The notes under the pieces are model-generated. The model was not told the origin of the DNA. It did no database searches and saw nothing but the letters and a program-made list of their open reading frames with translations. DNA of 64,000 nt from positions 50,035 to 114,034 of the IMG/VR virus record IMGVR_UViG_3300034071_001431; one strand, 5' to 3'. The position numbers were made by a program, and so were the translations under genes. The DNA is from a virus. Within the stretch, counting starts at the first letter, position 1. Each line of letters begins with the position of its first letter. Shown piece after piece: positions 1-7,283 of the stretch.

Positions 1-641
1 TTAAATGTTAAATCATCACTATCAAAGTTAGTATATCCAATTAATTTATGCAACCATGTTTTATGTGCTAATACAGTAATGTAACTAATTGCAGTAAAGC
101 CGTAGATAACAGGAATAAAGTAAAAATAGCATAATAATTTAATATCAATTAATGCCAATACCACAATGTACGCTATTACAATTTTAAAATAGTACTTGTG
201 GAAAAACTTATGCAACGGGTCAACAGTTAAGTCCTTTACTGTACGTGGGCTTATGTGGTATGTTGGAAAATAATAGAACCAAAGTTTAATTGACCTCCAT
301 GCACTTTCGTTAATATTCGGACTATGCGGGTCTTCGGGCTTGTCAGAAAATTTGTGATGTTTACGATGAGTTGCGGCCCAACTAATATTACTACCAAGAC
401 TTAATATAGTACTACAAAATAGCATAAAGCCTTTAATAGCATCATTCTTTGTTTCAAAACTTCTATGACTACTATATTTGTGCAACCCACAACTTGCACC
501 AAGTAAAAATATCAACCAAGAAAATATTAGACTAGGAACTAGCCAGTGCCAATCGAACTGCCATAGCAGTGTGTAAACAAACCCTCCATATGCAAATGCT
601 TGTAAAAGTTTTGCTTTGGCATCTAAACTAAGTTTAATCAT
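1..641 (-). CDS. Fatty acid desaturase, partial (C-terminus beyond window)
   Basis: Membrane di-iron fatty acid desaturase of the acyl-CoA/acyl-lipid delta-9 type, introducing a double bond into membrane lipid acyl chains. The first 213 codons are visible, open to the window edge. Seen: hydrophobic segments at about residues 15-50, first histidine box HKYSSH at 54-59, second box HRKHH at about 91-95 followed by an EDPHSP motif, then further hydrophobic segments. The third histidine box expected in this family would lie beyond position 1. The ATG at 641 follows GGGGAT and an exact T4 late element TATAAATA (659-666). A second, complete desaturase lies at 3254-4018; the two are clearly related but not near-identical. 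Family assignment is secure; substrate and regiospecificity are inferred. Confidence 0.85.
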   Translation of the reverse strand, partial: MIKLSLDAKAKLLQAFAYGGFVYTLLWQFDWHWLVPSLIFSWLIFLLGASCGLHKYSSHRSFETKNDAIKGFMLFCSTILSLGSNISWAATHRKHHKFSDKPEDPHSPNINESAWRSIKLWFYYFPTYHISPRTVKDLTVDPLHKFFHKYYFKIVIAYIVVLALIDIKLLCYFYFIPVIYGFTAISYITVLAHKTWLHKLIGYTNFDSDDLTF

Positions 642-658
642 ACTATCCCCTATGCTGT

Positions 659-666
659 TATTTATA
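659..666 (-). promoter_or_regulatory. T4-type late promoter element
   Basis: TATAAATA on the minus strand, identical to the T4 late -10 consensus, 18 bases before the desaturase ATG at 641 and just downstream of a terminator. Confidence 0.6.
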
Positions 667-685
667 ATACAGGTTGTGTGGCCAT

Positions 686-713
686 AAAAAAAGGCACCGA
701 AGTGCCTTTTTAT
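686..713 (-). terminator. Rho-independent terminator with UUCG loop
   Basis: On the minus strand GGCAC-TTCG-GTGCC followed by seven T. It lies 10 bases after the stop of the outer-membrane barrel gene. The plus strand also has a T-rich tail, so it may work both ways. Confidence 0.85.
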
Positions 714-722
714 TAGTTCAAA

Positions 723-1307
723 TTAGAACTTAACCAAATAACCTAGGTTGTAACCAATAAACTCGCTAGCGCCATAACTACGATCCACGCCCAATGTCAA
801 AGTTTGATTTTTTGCTAAAGTATAATCTGCACCTAAACGCACAGTATCAGTCTGTTCATTATATGAATTATTAAAGCTATCACGGAAACGGTATCCAGCT
901 CTAACTACAAATCCATTTGCCAAATCTAATTTAGCACCAGGTTCTATGCTGTAATAAGAATAGTCACTGTTAGTGGTAAATTTATAACCCAAACCGCCAC
1001 GAGTATATAATGAAATACCGTTAGTTAAACCATAAGCGTAAGTAACTCCAGATTCTAATCTAGTGCTGCTTACTCCGTCATTATTGTTTAATTTTTCTGT
1101 ACGAAATTGCTCACCTAAATCGATAGTTAAATTATCAGATAACTTGCGACCAACTGTAAAGTTTACACCTTGACGATTTGTATCTTGGCTGTCGCTGGCT
1201 ACGGTATCACGGAATGTATATTGTAAATGTACAAAGTTTTTGTTATCTTCTGCAAATGCTTGTGTTGCTGATACTGCTAATAATAATGCTAATAAAATTT
1301 TACTCAT
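723..1307 (-). CDS. Secreted outer-membrane beta-barrel protein
   Basis: 194 residues. Residues 1-19 are a Sec signal peptide (Lys3 followed by a hydrophobic core and an A-F-A cleavage site before EDNK). The mature part alternates polar and aromatic residues in strand-like stretches (for example VRAGYRFRDSF and LTLGVDRSY) and ends GYLVKF; a terminal Phe is the usual signal of Gram-negative outer-membrane barrels. Eight to ten strands would fit the length. The start is supported by AAGGAG 8 bases upstream. It is transcribed from its own promoter(s) and ends at a terminator, so it is a single-gene unit. It probably inserts in the host outer membrane during infection; a role such as superinfection exclusion or altered permeability is speculation. 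Confidence 0.75.
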   Translation of the reverse strand: MSKILLALLLAVSATQAFAEDNKNFVHLQYTFRDTVASDSQDTNRQGVNFTVGRKLSDNLTIDLGEQFRTEKLNNNDGVSSTRLESGVTYAYGLTNGISLYTRGGLGYKFTTNSDYSYYSIEPGAKLDLANGFVVRAGYRFRDSFNNSYNEQTDTVRLGADYTLAKNQTLTLGVDRSYGASEFIGYNLGYLVKF

Positions 1308-1353
1308 TGATAATACTCCTTAATTGATACACTATGACTTATAGTATTTGTAT

Positions 1354-1382
1354 AGTGTATATGTATTTATCAGTGGTGTCAA
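1354..1382 (-). promoter_or_regulatory. Sigma-70 promoter overlapping a late element
   Basis: Minus strand TTGACA-17-TACACT. The spacer contains GATAAATAC, which resembles the late motif seen before virion genes here, so the barrel gene may be read both early and late. Confidence 0.65.
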
Positions 1383-1416
1383 CCTTTTTGTTGTTTTTTG
1401 ATACTAGGTGTTGTTT

Positions 1417-1635
1417 TTATGCAACATCAATTAACTTTGCTTGTGTAACTCGCATCATTAATTCAGTTGTACCTACCTTAATGTGAATTGGACCATTGAA
1501 TGTTGCTTGCCGAAGAATAGTTAGCGTTGAGCCAACTTTAATACCGAGTGCATTAATTCGACGAGAAAGTTCCTCGTCGAATGATAATGCTAATACCTTA
1601 ACGCTTGCACCAACTTCTGCTTGGTCTAATGTCAT
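1417..1635 (-). CDS. feoA: FeoA-domain protein
   Basis: 72 residues making up a single FeoA SH3-like domain. Seen: LDQAEVGASVKVLAL at the N-terminus, the family hallmark of an R-R-I-N-A-L-G-I-K-V-G-S turn at about 25-36, and a C-terminal strand MMRVTQAKLIDV. In bacteria FeoA binds and modulates the ferrous iron transporter FeoB. No FeoB or DtxR-like DNA-binding domain is attached here, so this free-standing copy would have to act on host FeoB or another partner. Its ATG overlaps the stop of the upstream phosphoesterase (ATGA at 1632-1635), so the two are translationally coupled. Confidence 0.8.
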   Translation of the reverse strand: MTLDQAEVGASVKVLALSFDEELSRRINALGIKVGSTLTILRQATFNGPIHIKVGTTELMMRVTQAKLIDVA

Positions 1636-2528
1636 ACATCAACATATTTCAATGCAAAGCCAGTTGCTTGCGTTTCGTATCCAATGTAACCGCGTGGATT
1701 ACAAACAATACGTGTTTCACCAATGACATAATCATACGGGTCATGTGTATGACCGTGTACCCATAGCTTAATCTGTGGACGATACGCTATGAAGTCGCCA
1801 AGCTCTGTATAGAACCCACCGTTCATAATCCTATCCCCACGGAATCTATCATGACAGCTTTGCATGCTTGGTGCGTGATGACCTACAACTACGTATTTCT
1901 TAGTAGGATCATTTGCAGTAACATGATTAACATAATCAATTGCTTGCTTGTGATCATTCATTGCATCAGTTGGGGTAAACTTGCTTGCTTCTTCCTTAAA
2001 CTTGTATCCAATAACAGTACGTACAGCATTAAAGTCAATACCATCGTCATACAATGGCACTTTACGTTGCACCATGTTGTTACCGTTATCAATGCACCTA
2101 AAGTCATTCATAGCATTTTTAATACCTGCTAGTGTAAGTGGGTCACCGCCGTTCATATCAGTCCAAATAGTAGCACCAATAAATGTAATGTCACCAAGTT
2201 CCAATGTTTCTTTTTCAAGTATATGAATGTTTTCGAACTCTGCTAACGCACGTTTAAGAATGCCGTTTGTGTACTTAACATCACCATCATAGTGTTCGTG
2301 ATTGCCCACTACGTAAATTACTTTAGGGAACGCTTTGCTTACTTGCGCAAAGAATTCCATATAACGATCAGCACGTTTACGATTGCTGTACATGTTCTTG
2401 TCTGCTAGTTCAATGTCACGAGCAACACAAATATCGCCAGCTAAGATTAGCACGTCAGCATTTTGGTCATTGGTTAATTCAATGCTACCAAACTCCAAAT
2501 GTATATCTGATGCTATTGCTAAACGCAT
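1632..2528 (-). CDS. Calcineurin-like metallophosphoesterase
   Basis: 298 residues with the complete metal-binding signature of the calcineurin-like family: SDIH at 7-10, GD at 31-32, VGNHEHYDG near 97-105, GHHAPS near 216-221 and HGHTHD near 259-264. Such enzymes hydrolyse phosphomonoesters or phosphodiesters with a two-metal centre; the substrate cannot be told from sequence. First gene of a two-gene unit with feoA, driven by a consensus sigma-70 promoter at 2552-2580. Length is normal for the family. Confidence 0.85.
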   Translation of the reverse strand: MRLAIASDIHLEFGSIELTNDQNADVLILAGDICVARDIELADKNMYSNRKRADRYMEFFAQVSKAFPKVIYVVGNHEHYDGDVKYTNGILKRALAEFENIHILEKETLELGDITFIGATIWTDMNGGDPLTLAGIKNAMNDFRCIDNGNNMVQRKVPLYDDGIDFNAVRTVIGYKFKEEASKFTPTDAMNDHKQAIDYVNHVTANDPTKKYVVVGHHAPSMQSCHDRFRGDRIMNGGFYTELGDFIAYRPQIKLWVHGHTHDPYDYVIGETRIVCNPRGYIGYETQATGFALKYVDV

Positions 2529-2551
2529 TGCGTTCTCCTTATTAATGTATT

Positions 2552-2580
2552 ATTATACTATGAAACGACTGGTTTGTCAA
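2552..2580 (-). promoter_or_regulatory. Consensus sigma-70 promoter
   Basis: Minus strand TTGACA-17-TATAAT, perfect match to both hexamers, about 25 bases before the phosphoesterase ATG. It overlaps the 3' end of the small gene at 2577-2726. Confidence 0.85.
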
Positions 2581-2726
2581 TCGTTTATTTGAATTGTTTC
2601 TTTGATGACTTCGTATCCGTTGAGCTTGCTATCGGATACTGTCTTGTCTGCTTTTGCTTCGTTTGTGTACTTAAATGTGTTTGTTACTACACCATCTTCT
2701 TTAATTGTTACTACGTACAATATCAT
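2577..2726 (-). CDS. Small hypothetical protein, 49 aa
   Basis: Unrecognised small protein (begins MILYVVTIKEDG, ends ETIQIND). A GGGGGA Shine-Dalgarno lies 8 bases before the ATG. Alternating hydrophobic/polar residues suggest a small beta fold. It fills an otherwise empty gap and its stop lies inside the -35 of the next promoter. Confidence 0.55.
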   Translation of the reverse strand: MILYVVTIKEDGVVTNTFKYTNEAKADKTVSDSKLNGYEVIKETIQIND

Positions 2727-2772
2727 AAAACTGTCCCCCAATGTATTATTTAACATTAGAGGACAGATTATT

Positions 2773-3243
2773 TTATGCCGCTAATACGTGATGTAACCGG
2801 TCGGCTGCGTAACTTGCAGCCCATGCGTTTGGTTTAACCATTGGAATAACATTGCAGGTACCGCGAATGTAACCAATTGCTTGTGTTACAACACAGCTTG
2901 AACCGTGTATTTCATTCGGGTTAATATCAAGATGGACAGCAACATCTCGCCCTTCTAATACTTCGTGTAGTTTTAAGTACAGTTCAGAAATTTTGTATAC
3001 TTCGTTCATTAAACGCATACTTGGGCGGTTGCGTTTTTGATCGTAATCTACTTCAGTTGAGCTTTCACCAAAGATTTTACAACCGTGTTTACCATCAATG
3101 TGAACTACAATCGCCATTGTGTATTCAGCATGCCATACACCATTCTTACGAAAGCGTGTACTATCGCCACCAATGTAGATTTTAGTTTCATCACTTTGTG
3201 CATTGATAAAATCACGTACTTCATCGAAATTCAGTTTTTTCAT
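2773..3243 (-). CDS. YkuK/DUF458-type RNase H-like protein
   Basis: 156 residues. The fold is recognised from YIGGDSTRFR at about 23-32 (first strand with the acidic residue), the internal TMAIVVHIDG strand, VAVHLDINPNE near 101-111 (second acidic site) and a C-terminal Ala-rich helix with D-R-L-H-H. These match the ribonuclease H-like YkuK family common in Firmicutes and large phages. The biochemical activity of the family is not well established. It ends 46 bases before the 49-aa gene and follows a desaturase on the same strand. Confidence 0.7.
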   Translation of the reverse strand: MKKLNFDEVRDFINAQSDETKIYIGGDSTRFRKNGVWHAEYTMAIVVHIDGKHGCKIFGESSTEVDYDQKRNRPSMRLMNEVYKISELYLKLHEVLEGRDVAVHLDINPNEIHGSSCVVTQAIGYIRGTCNVIPMVKPNAWAASYAADRLHHVLAA

Positions 3244-3253
3244 ATCCTACCCT

Positions 3254-4018
3254 TTATTCTTTTGTTATTTTAGCTAATTTAAAAAATTCTAATAATTTTA
3301 GTACACCCCAACCAAGATCAACTTCCCACCATTTCATTGATAATTTAGGAGATGAAGGTCTAGCATGATGATTTGCATGTAACTCTTCCCCTCCTTGAAA
3401 AATTGCCAATGGCCACATATTAAGAGCGCGGCAACGAGGGTCATACCCTTCATTAACATATCCTATGCCGCGATGGGTTGCATACAGCGATAACACCGTA
3501 CCTATAAATGCGTGATATAATATAAAAATTGCAGGAATAATGCCCGCAATACCAAACAATACAAATATAATACTCAGTGAAATTCTATTTCCAAGATATG
3601 GCCAACGTCGACATATATTAATATCTACCCAATTAGTGGGATCGGTTACGTCATCTGCATATTTTTTGATATCAGCAGGGCTAGTAAAAGTAGACGGGCC
3701 ACCATAATCGGTTAATTGTTTTATTGAATAAAAGTACGGACTGTGTGGGTCATCTTTTGTATCGGCATATTGGTGATGTTTTCTGTGTCTAGTTACACTA
3801 CGTTTCATCCAGCCCGGTGATATCATTTGCCATGTCGTTAACCATAATATAAGACTAGTTAATTGAACGATAACCGGATGTAGCACTGCCATTTGATGGG
3901 CTTGTACTCTATGCATGTATATTGAGTAAGTTAATCCTTGCAATTGAATTATAATAAATGCCAATACAACCGCTCCGTGCCAGCCCGATGTGCCAACTAC
4001 TCCGAAAATATATGTCAT
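3254..4018 (-). CDS. Delta-9-type fatty acid desaturase
   Basis: 254 residues with all three histidine boxes of membrane stearoyl-CoA/acyl-lipid desaturases: HRVQAH at 36-41, HRKHH at 78-82 and HANHH near 213-217, with hydrophobic segments at about 10-30, 45-65 and 140-180. The di-iron centre held by these histidines would desaturate host membrane acyl chains. A good AAAGGG ribosome site precedes the ATG. tRNA-Phe ends 32 bases upstream on the same strand. It is related to the partial copy at the left edge. Missing none of the key residues, so probably active. Confidence 0.88.
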   Translation of the reverse strand: MTYIFGVVGTSGWHGAVVLAFIIIQLQGLTYSIYMHRVQAHQMAVLHPVIVQLTSLILWLTTWQMISPGWMKRSVTRHRKHHQYADTKDDPHSPYFYSIKQLTDYGGPSTFTSPADIKKYADDVTDPTNWVDINICRRWPYLGNRISLSIIFVLFGIAGIIPAIFILYHAFIGTVLSLYATHRGIGYVNEGYDPRCRALNMWPLAIFQGGEELHANHHARPSSPKLSMKWWEVDLGWGVLKLLEFFKLAKITKE

Positions 4019-4050
4019 ATATTACCCTTTATTGTATTTACTATTAGTAT

Positions 4051-4126
4051 TGGTGCAACCTGTAGGAATCGAACCTACTTCAACGGTTCTTCAAACCGCC
4101 GCTATGACCACATCAGCTAAAGTTGC
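4051..4126 (-). tRNA. tRNA-Phe(GAA)
   Basis: Cloverleaf with anticodon loop TTGAAGA, T-loop TTCGATT and encoded CCA. Detached from the main cluster, two bases after a small ORF. Confidence 0.92.
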
Positions 4127-4127
4127 T

Positions 4128-4319
4128 TTAATCTATTACTAGGTTTTGTTCGAGTACTTGCTTGACTTTGTGTGCCTCTGCAATAAGCTCAGCAATCTTT
4201 TCATCAATGTTAGCATACGTTACGTCACGTACATCAATGCTAACAGTAAACTTAGTATCTAAACAAAGTTCCTTGTTAGCATTTTTGGATATTTTACCCG
4301 AAGGTGATAACTTAATCAT
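4128..4319 (-). CDS. Hypothetical protein, 63 aa
   Basis: Unrecognised. N-terminal basic stretch, then a VSIDVRDVTYANIDEKI segment and a helix (AELIAEAHKVKQVLEQ) that could form a short coiled coil. An AGGAG site precedes the ATG. The stop is one base from tRNA-Phe, so both are likely on one transcript. Confidence 0.55.
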   Translation of the reverse strand: MIKLSPSGKISKNANKELCLDTKFTVSIDVRDVTYANIDEKIAELIAEAHKVKQVLEQNLVID

Positions 4320-4330
4320 ATACTACTCCT

Positions 4331-4825
4331 TTACATATTGCTTTTAGTTAAGTGATGTCTATAATCATCACGCCAATTGTGTTGCTCGTCTGGGTTATGT
4401 GTTAACCCTAACAGCTTCATTAGTTTGTGTTTAACACGTAGGTTAGGACTACGAAACTTTTCAGTATCTCTAAAGCCCATCATAACACCAATCTCTACTA
4501 CTGCACCGCTACGACATAAACCTGCATGACAGTGAACAACAATGTTTATATGCTCAGCTAACGCACGTTGTAGCAACTGTAAAATTGCTTCTGCTTGCGC
4601 ATCGCTAATCAATGGCTCTTCACCGTACTCTGCAACATCGGTATCTTCTGCATCTAAAAACTTAAACTGATGCACTTCTTTAAATGCATGCTTTGGTGTT
4701 GGAAAAAGAGTAATAGGGTCAACGATTTGAATAAGCATAGAGTTAGCGCCAGCATCAAAGTGCTCGCCTACTTGTATGTCTTTCATACTAACGTTTTCAA
4801 TCCATGGTTTAATCATCATATTCAT
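4331..4825 (-). CDS. Protein tyrosine / dual-specificity phosphatase-like
   Basis: 164 residues. The catalytic P-loop is HCHAGLCRSG with Cys99 and Arg105 (HC-x5-R), preceded by an IVV strand. Such enzymes use the Cys as nucleophile for phosphotyrosine, phosphoserine or other phosphate esters. A possible general-acid Asp lies in the upstream DAEDTD stretch. The start overlaps the preceding gene by 17 bases and AAGGATG lies just upstream. T4-like phages often carry such phosphatases next to tRNA or nucleotide genes; target unknown. Confidence 0.72.
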   Translation of the reverse strand: MNMMIKPWIENVSMKDIQVGEHFDAGANSMLIQIVDPITLFPTPKHAFKEVHQFKFLDAEDTDVAEYGEEPLISDAQAEAILQLLQRALAEHINIVVHCHAGLCRSGAVVEIGVMMGFRDTEKFRSPNLRVKHKLMKLLGLTHNPDEQHNWRDDYRHHLTKSNM

Positions 4826-5186
4826 CCTTATAATACTCGGGGTGTTTAGCTCTTACAATAAGATGTGTGCCCATTGCACTTCCACTGCTAAACTGTGCTC
4901 CTACCTTAAACTTTCTTCCGTTAAGTGTAAATGGTATTAATACACTATCGCCATTCCACCAACTACGCTGTATACTAATATATCCATCTGCACCTAACTG
5001 CTCGCGCAACTTAGCAAACTCTGGGTGGTCAGCCGAACTCGTAGTCGAACATTCGCCCTTACCTTGTATAATTAAAATAAGTTCTTCTGCTGTGGGTACA
5101 CGACCATTGCGTGTATACGTGTTCCACTCATCACGAATAGTTACACTTGTTAAGTATTCTGGGTCGATTGTAAAGTCCACTACCAT
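4809..5186 (-). CDS. Hypothetical protein, 125 aa
   Basis: Unrecognised, no clear domain. Mixed alpha/beta composition with a central serine-rich loop (STTSSADHPEF) and acidic C-terminus (EYYKDEYDD). Overlaps both neighbours (7 bases with the upstream gene), typical of a tightly packed phage operon. Confidence 0.6.
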   Translation of the reverse strand: MVVDFTIDPEYLTSVTIRDEWNTYTRNGRVPTAEELILIIQGKGECSTTSSADHPEFAKLREQLGADGYISIQRSWWNGDSVLIPFTLNGRKFKVGAQFSSGSAMGTHLIVRAKHPEYYKDEYDD

Positions 5187-5440
5187 ACCTCACTTTTTAA
5201 TATCTGTAGCATTACTTCTTGCTGTTCTTCTTCGGTTAGCTTTGCTAACTCAGGGCGATCTCTATGCTTATACCAAATCATATTACCATCAACAGTTAGT
5301 GTAACTATAGTATGTGCCTTGTAGACAAGTTGTCCGGGTAGTTGTGTACCGCGATATACCACATACTGCCCGACGGTTCTACTACTGAACGCACGGTTCA
5401 TATCTGCACCAAGTGGCCCCATGTCGCAATAGTATGTCAT
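5180..5440 (-). CDS. Hypothetical protein, 86 aa
   Basis: Unrecognised. Contains a beta-rich middle (YVVYRGTQLPGQLVYKAHTIVTLTV) and an acidic helix ending QILKSEVW. Its ATG overlaps the preceding stop as ATGA. Confidence 0.6.
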   Translation of the reverse strand: MTYYCDMGPLGADMNRAFSSRTVGQYVVYRGTQLPGQLVYKAHTIVTLTVDGNMIWYKHRDRPELAKLTEEEQQEVMLQILKSEVW

Positions 5441-5601
5441 CGTTTCTTTCTAATGTTTCTATTGTACACTTCACCGTTTGGAAGTTTACCATCTATTACG
5501 CCAGCAACTCCCATCTTTCCTACAATGATAAGTTCTTCTGGCTTAATAGTTTGTAGTGCTTCTTTATCTTTAATCCATTGCGGTTTTAATTTAGAAGTCA
5601 T
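5437..5601 (-). CDS. Hypothetical protein, 54 aa
   Basis: Unrecognised basic protein. The frame is open to 5679, but the region upstream of 5601 is inside the neighbouring gene; the ATG at 5601 (MTSKLKPQ) gives a normal 11-base overlap and is preferred. An ATG at 5619 is the alternative. No strong ribosome site at either. Confidence 0.5.
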   Translation of the reverse strand: MTSKLKPQWIKDKEALQTIKPEELIIVGKMGVAGVIDGKLPNGEVYNRNIRKKR

Positions 5602-5953
5602 ATACTTTTGGTTTTCCATCTGTGTGTAAATAATGCCACAACACTTTCTTATCGAAGTCTGCTCGTATAGTCGGGTCACTGCACCATTTTTTAACTATGT
5701 CAGCATTACCATAACTATTGTGTGGTGCATGATGTACAATCCATTTGGCAATATTTGCCATTGATGGACTGTTTGCATGATCTGCTTTAAATGCCGCAGT
5801 AAACAGATCACCCTCGAGCATAGCAGTTAAAAAACTACCCGGCTCCATACCATGTACAAAGTATCGTACCAATGCTTCGTGGGCAGGTTTCGGAATACTA
5901 TACGTTGTCTGCCAGTCATTGTATTCTAACCAATCTAATTCACTGTGTGCCAT
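5591..5953 (-). CDS. Hypothetical protein, 120 aa
   Basis: Unrecognised, helical, aromatic-rich (ELDWLEYNDWQTTYS; WIVHHAPHNSYGNADIVKKW). The start at 5953 is chosen because it lies one base after the upstream stop (TAACATG) and AAGAGAG lies before it; the frame extends further upstream inside the neighbour. Confidence 0.6.
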   Translation of the reverse strand: MAHSELDWLEYNDWQTTYSIPKPAHEALVRYFVHGMEPGSFLTAMLEGDLFTAAFKADHANSPSMANIAKWIVHHAPHNSYGNADIVKKWCSDPTIRADFDKKVLWHYLHTDGKPKVYDF

Positions 5954-5954
5954 G

Positions 5955-6353
5955 TTACTGCTCTCTTTTAAAAGAAACTTCCTCTGAATAGTAACCGTTG
6001 CTTGAACCATACCATCTGATGTCAACGTACCCTTTGCGAGTTGCTAATTTATAAAATGTCCATGTGTGTGACCCGTATTCATCTTCTTCTACTTCACCTG
6101 CAGATTTAATCAAGTCAAATAAGTTTTGTGCTTCTTCTGCCATTAAGATTTCTTCGCCAACTAAGTCAGCTAAGTCACCAACGATAGATTCGATTGATAC
6201 TGATTCACAACAAGATTGTTCGTGATACAAAGTGTATACTTCGCCGTCTGTAGTCACAAACTTCATTTCATCGTTGTATTCGTTGACTACTACGCTTGTC
6301 AACACTTTACCTTTTAATTCGTTAAATTCTACTTCTTTATAGTTGTAAGACAT
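5955..6353 (-). CDS. Conserved phage protein, DUF7448-like
   Basis: 132 residues. The hallmark is H-E-Q-S-C-C-E-S-V-x-I near 44-54, which resembles a family of small phage proteins (DUF7448-type, function unknown), flanked by strands (KFVTTDGEVYTLY; TFYKLATRKGYVDIRWYG). First gene of the operon running down to 4128, with AGGAGG before its ATG and a consensus promoter at 6380-6408. The family name is from memory of the motif and should be checked. Confidence 0.6.
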   Translation of the reverse strand: MSYNYKEVEFNELKGKVLTSVVVNEYNDEMKFVTTDGEVYTLYHEQSCCESVSIESIVGDLADLVGEEILMAEEAQNLFDLIKSAGEVEEDEYGSHTWTFYKLATRKGYVDIRWYGSSNGYYSEEVSFKREQ

Positions 6354-6379
6354 AATAGCCTCCTTTTTTAATTAAGTGT

Positions 6380-6408
6380 ATTATACATTCATATTGTTGT
6401 TTTGTCAA
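6380..6408 (-). promoter_or_regulatory. Consensus sigma-70 promoter
   Basis: Minus strand TTGACA-17-TATAAT, perfect hexamers, driving the operon starting at 6353. It lies directly after tRNA-Gly(GCC). Confidence 0.85.
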
Positions 6409-6416
6409 TCGAAATT

Positions 6417-6490
6417 TGGAGCGGCTAGCGAGAATCGAACTCGCGATTAAACTTTGGCAAAGTTTTAGGTTTCCATTACATCATAGCCGC
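6417..6490 (-). tRNA. tRNA-Gly(GCC)
   Basis: 7-bp acceptor stem, anticodon loop TTGCCAA, T-loop TTCGATT, encoded CCA. Last gene of the main cluster in transcription order. Confidence 0.92.
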
Positions 6491-6500
6491 ATTTTAATCT

Positions 6501-6562
6501 TACTGCTCAGTAACATTTGAACTGATTTAGCCGGTTTTGACGGCAAATGTTACTGAGCAGTA
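6501..6562 (-). repeat. Perfect 19-bp inverted repeat between two tRNAs
   Basis: Arms 6501-6519 and 6544-6562 are exact reverse complements (TACTGCTCAGTAACATTTG) with a 24-base loop. It fills the spacer between tRNA-Arg(ACG) and tRNA-Gly(GCC). No T-run follows, so it is not an ordinary terminator. Confidence 0.85.
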
Positions 6563-6572
6563 ACATTTTATT

Positions 6573-6650
6573 TGGTGCGCCCGGAGGAAATCGAATCCCC
6601 AACCTCATGCTTCGTAGGCATGTGCTCTAATCCAATTGAGCTACGGTCGC
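6573..6650 (-). tRNA. tRNA-Arg(ACG)
   Basis: Anticodon loop CTACGAA, T-loop TTCGATT, encoded CCA. One mismatch (A-G) in the acceptor stem. A34 would need deamination to inosine by host TadA to read CGN codons. Confidence 0.9.
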
Positions 6651-6660
6651 ATTAAAACTA

Positions 6661-6718
6661 CTATGCTAGTATTTTAGAAGTATTATAAGGATAGTTGCCT
6701 AAAATACTACTATACTAG
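6661..6718 (-). repeat. Imperfect inverted repeat between tRNA genes
   Basis: Core arms TAGTATTTTAG (6667-6677) and CTAAAATACTA (6699-6709) are exact; flanks pair with mismatches. Sits in the spacer between two tRNA-Arg genes. Confidence 0.6.
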
Positions 6719-6729
6719 CTTTTATGATT

Positions 6730-6800
6730 TGGAGCCCCCGAACGGTATCGAACCGCTTCTTTCGGCTTCGAAGGCCAAAGTCCGTCCATCGGCGGGGGCA
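6730..6800 (-). tRNA. tRNA-Arg(TCG), short D-arm
   Basis: Anticodon loop CTTCGAA, T-loop TTCGATA, encoded CCA. Only 71 bases, with a reduced D-arm, and T-T at the first acceptor position. It reads as a tRNA but is the least regular member. Confidence 0.75.
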
Positions 6801-6805
6801 TTGTT

Positions 6806-6882
6806 TGGTAGAGATGGTAGGATTTGAACCTACGGTAGCTTGCGTATGAAGCAAGTGCATTAGGCCACTATGCTACATCTCT
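6806..6882 (-). tRNA. tRNA-Met(CAT), elongator
   Basis: Anticodon loop TTCATAC, perfect acceptor stem, encoded CCA. Called elongator because separate initiator-like and Ile2-like CAT tRNAs exist in the window. Confidence 0.88.
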
Positions 6883-6892
6883 ATATCGAAAG

Positions 6893-6969
6893 TGGAGTAT
6901 GTGACAGGAGTCGAACCTGCATAATACGGGGTTGCAATCCGCAGCTTATCCATTCAGCTACACACATAC
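6893..6969 (-). tRNA. tRNA-Cys(GCA)
   Basis: Acceptor GTATGTG/CACATAC, anticodon loop TTGCAAC, encoded CCA; one mismatch at the base of the anticodon stem. Confidence 0.88.
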
Positions 6970-6975
6970 ATTGTT

Positions 6976-7051
6976 TGGCACCCCCTGATGGACTCGAACC
7001 ACCGAATGACAGGATCAAAACCTGTTGCCTTACCAGCTTGGCGAAGAGGGT
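6976..7051 (-). tRNA. tRNA-Gln(TTG)
   Basis: Acceptor ACCCTCT/AGGGGGT (one G-T), anticodon loop TTTTGAT, T-loop TTCGAGT, encoded CCA. Confidence 0.92.
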
Positions 7052-7110
7052 ATAAGTGATATTTTTAGAATGAGTTGGGAGTTATCCTCCCCGGATGTCC
7101 GTAATCCTAA

Positions 7111-7138
7111 GTTCGAGGTTGCAACTCCTTAGGGGTCA
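7111..7138 (-). repeat. Small hairpin in tRNA spacer
   Basis: CCTAAG and CTTAGG arms with an inner GAGGTTGCAACTC palindrome. The surrounding spacer 7052-7202 contains no tRNA or ORF that I can support. Confidence 0.4.
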
Positions 7139-7202
7139 CTAGTAAATTCTAGCTATAGCAGGGTGCGCATTGTTAAGTGGCGAGCCCGGACAATTCTTTG
7201 TT

Positions 7203-7278
7203 TGGTCCGGCGTGAGGGAATCGAACCCCCAACTAGGGAGTAGAAATCCCCTGTTATGTCCATTTAACTAACACCGGA
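7203..7278 (-). tRNA. tRNA-Arg(TCT)
   Basis: Acceptor TCCGGTG/CGCCGGA, anticodon loop TTTCTAC, T-loop TTCGATT, encoded CCA. Reads AGA/AGG. Confidence 0.92.
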
Positions 7279-7283
7279 ATTAC

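Noticed and set aside
6501-6562. Inverted repeat as ends of an insertion sequence or att site
   Set aside because: The two arms are only 24 bases apart with no transposase or integrase nearby.
6870-7055. Plus-strand ORF over tRNA-Cys and tRNA-Gln
   Set aside because: Antisense chance frame through tRNAs; no start signal.
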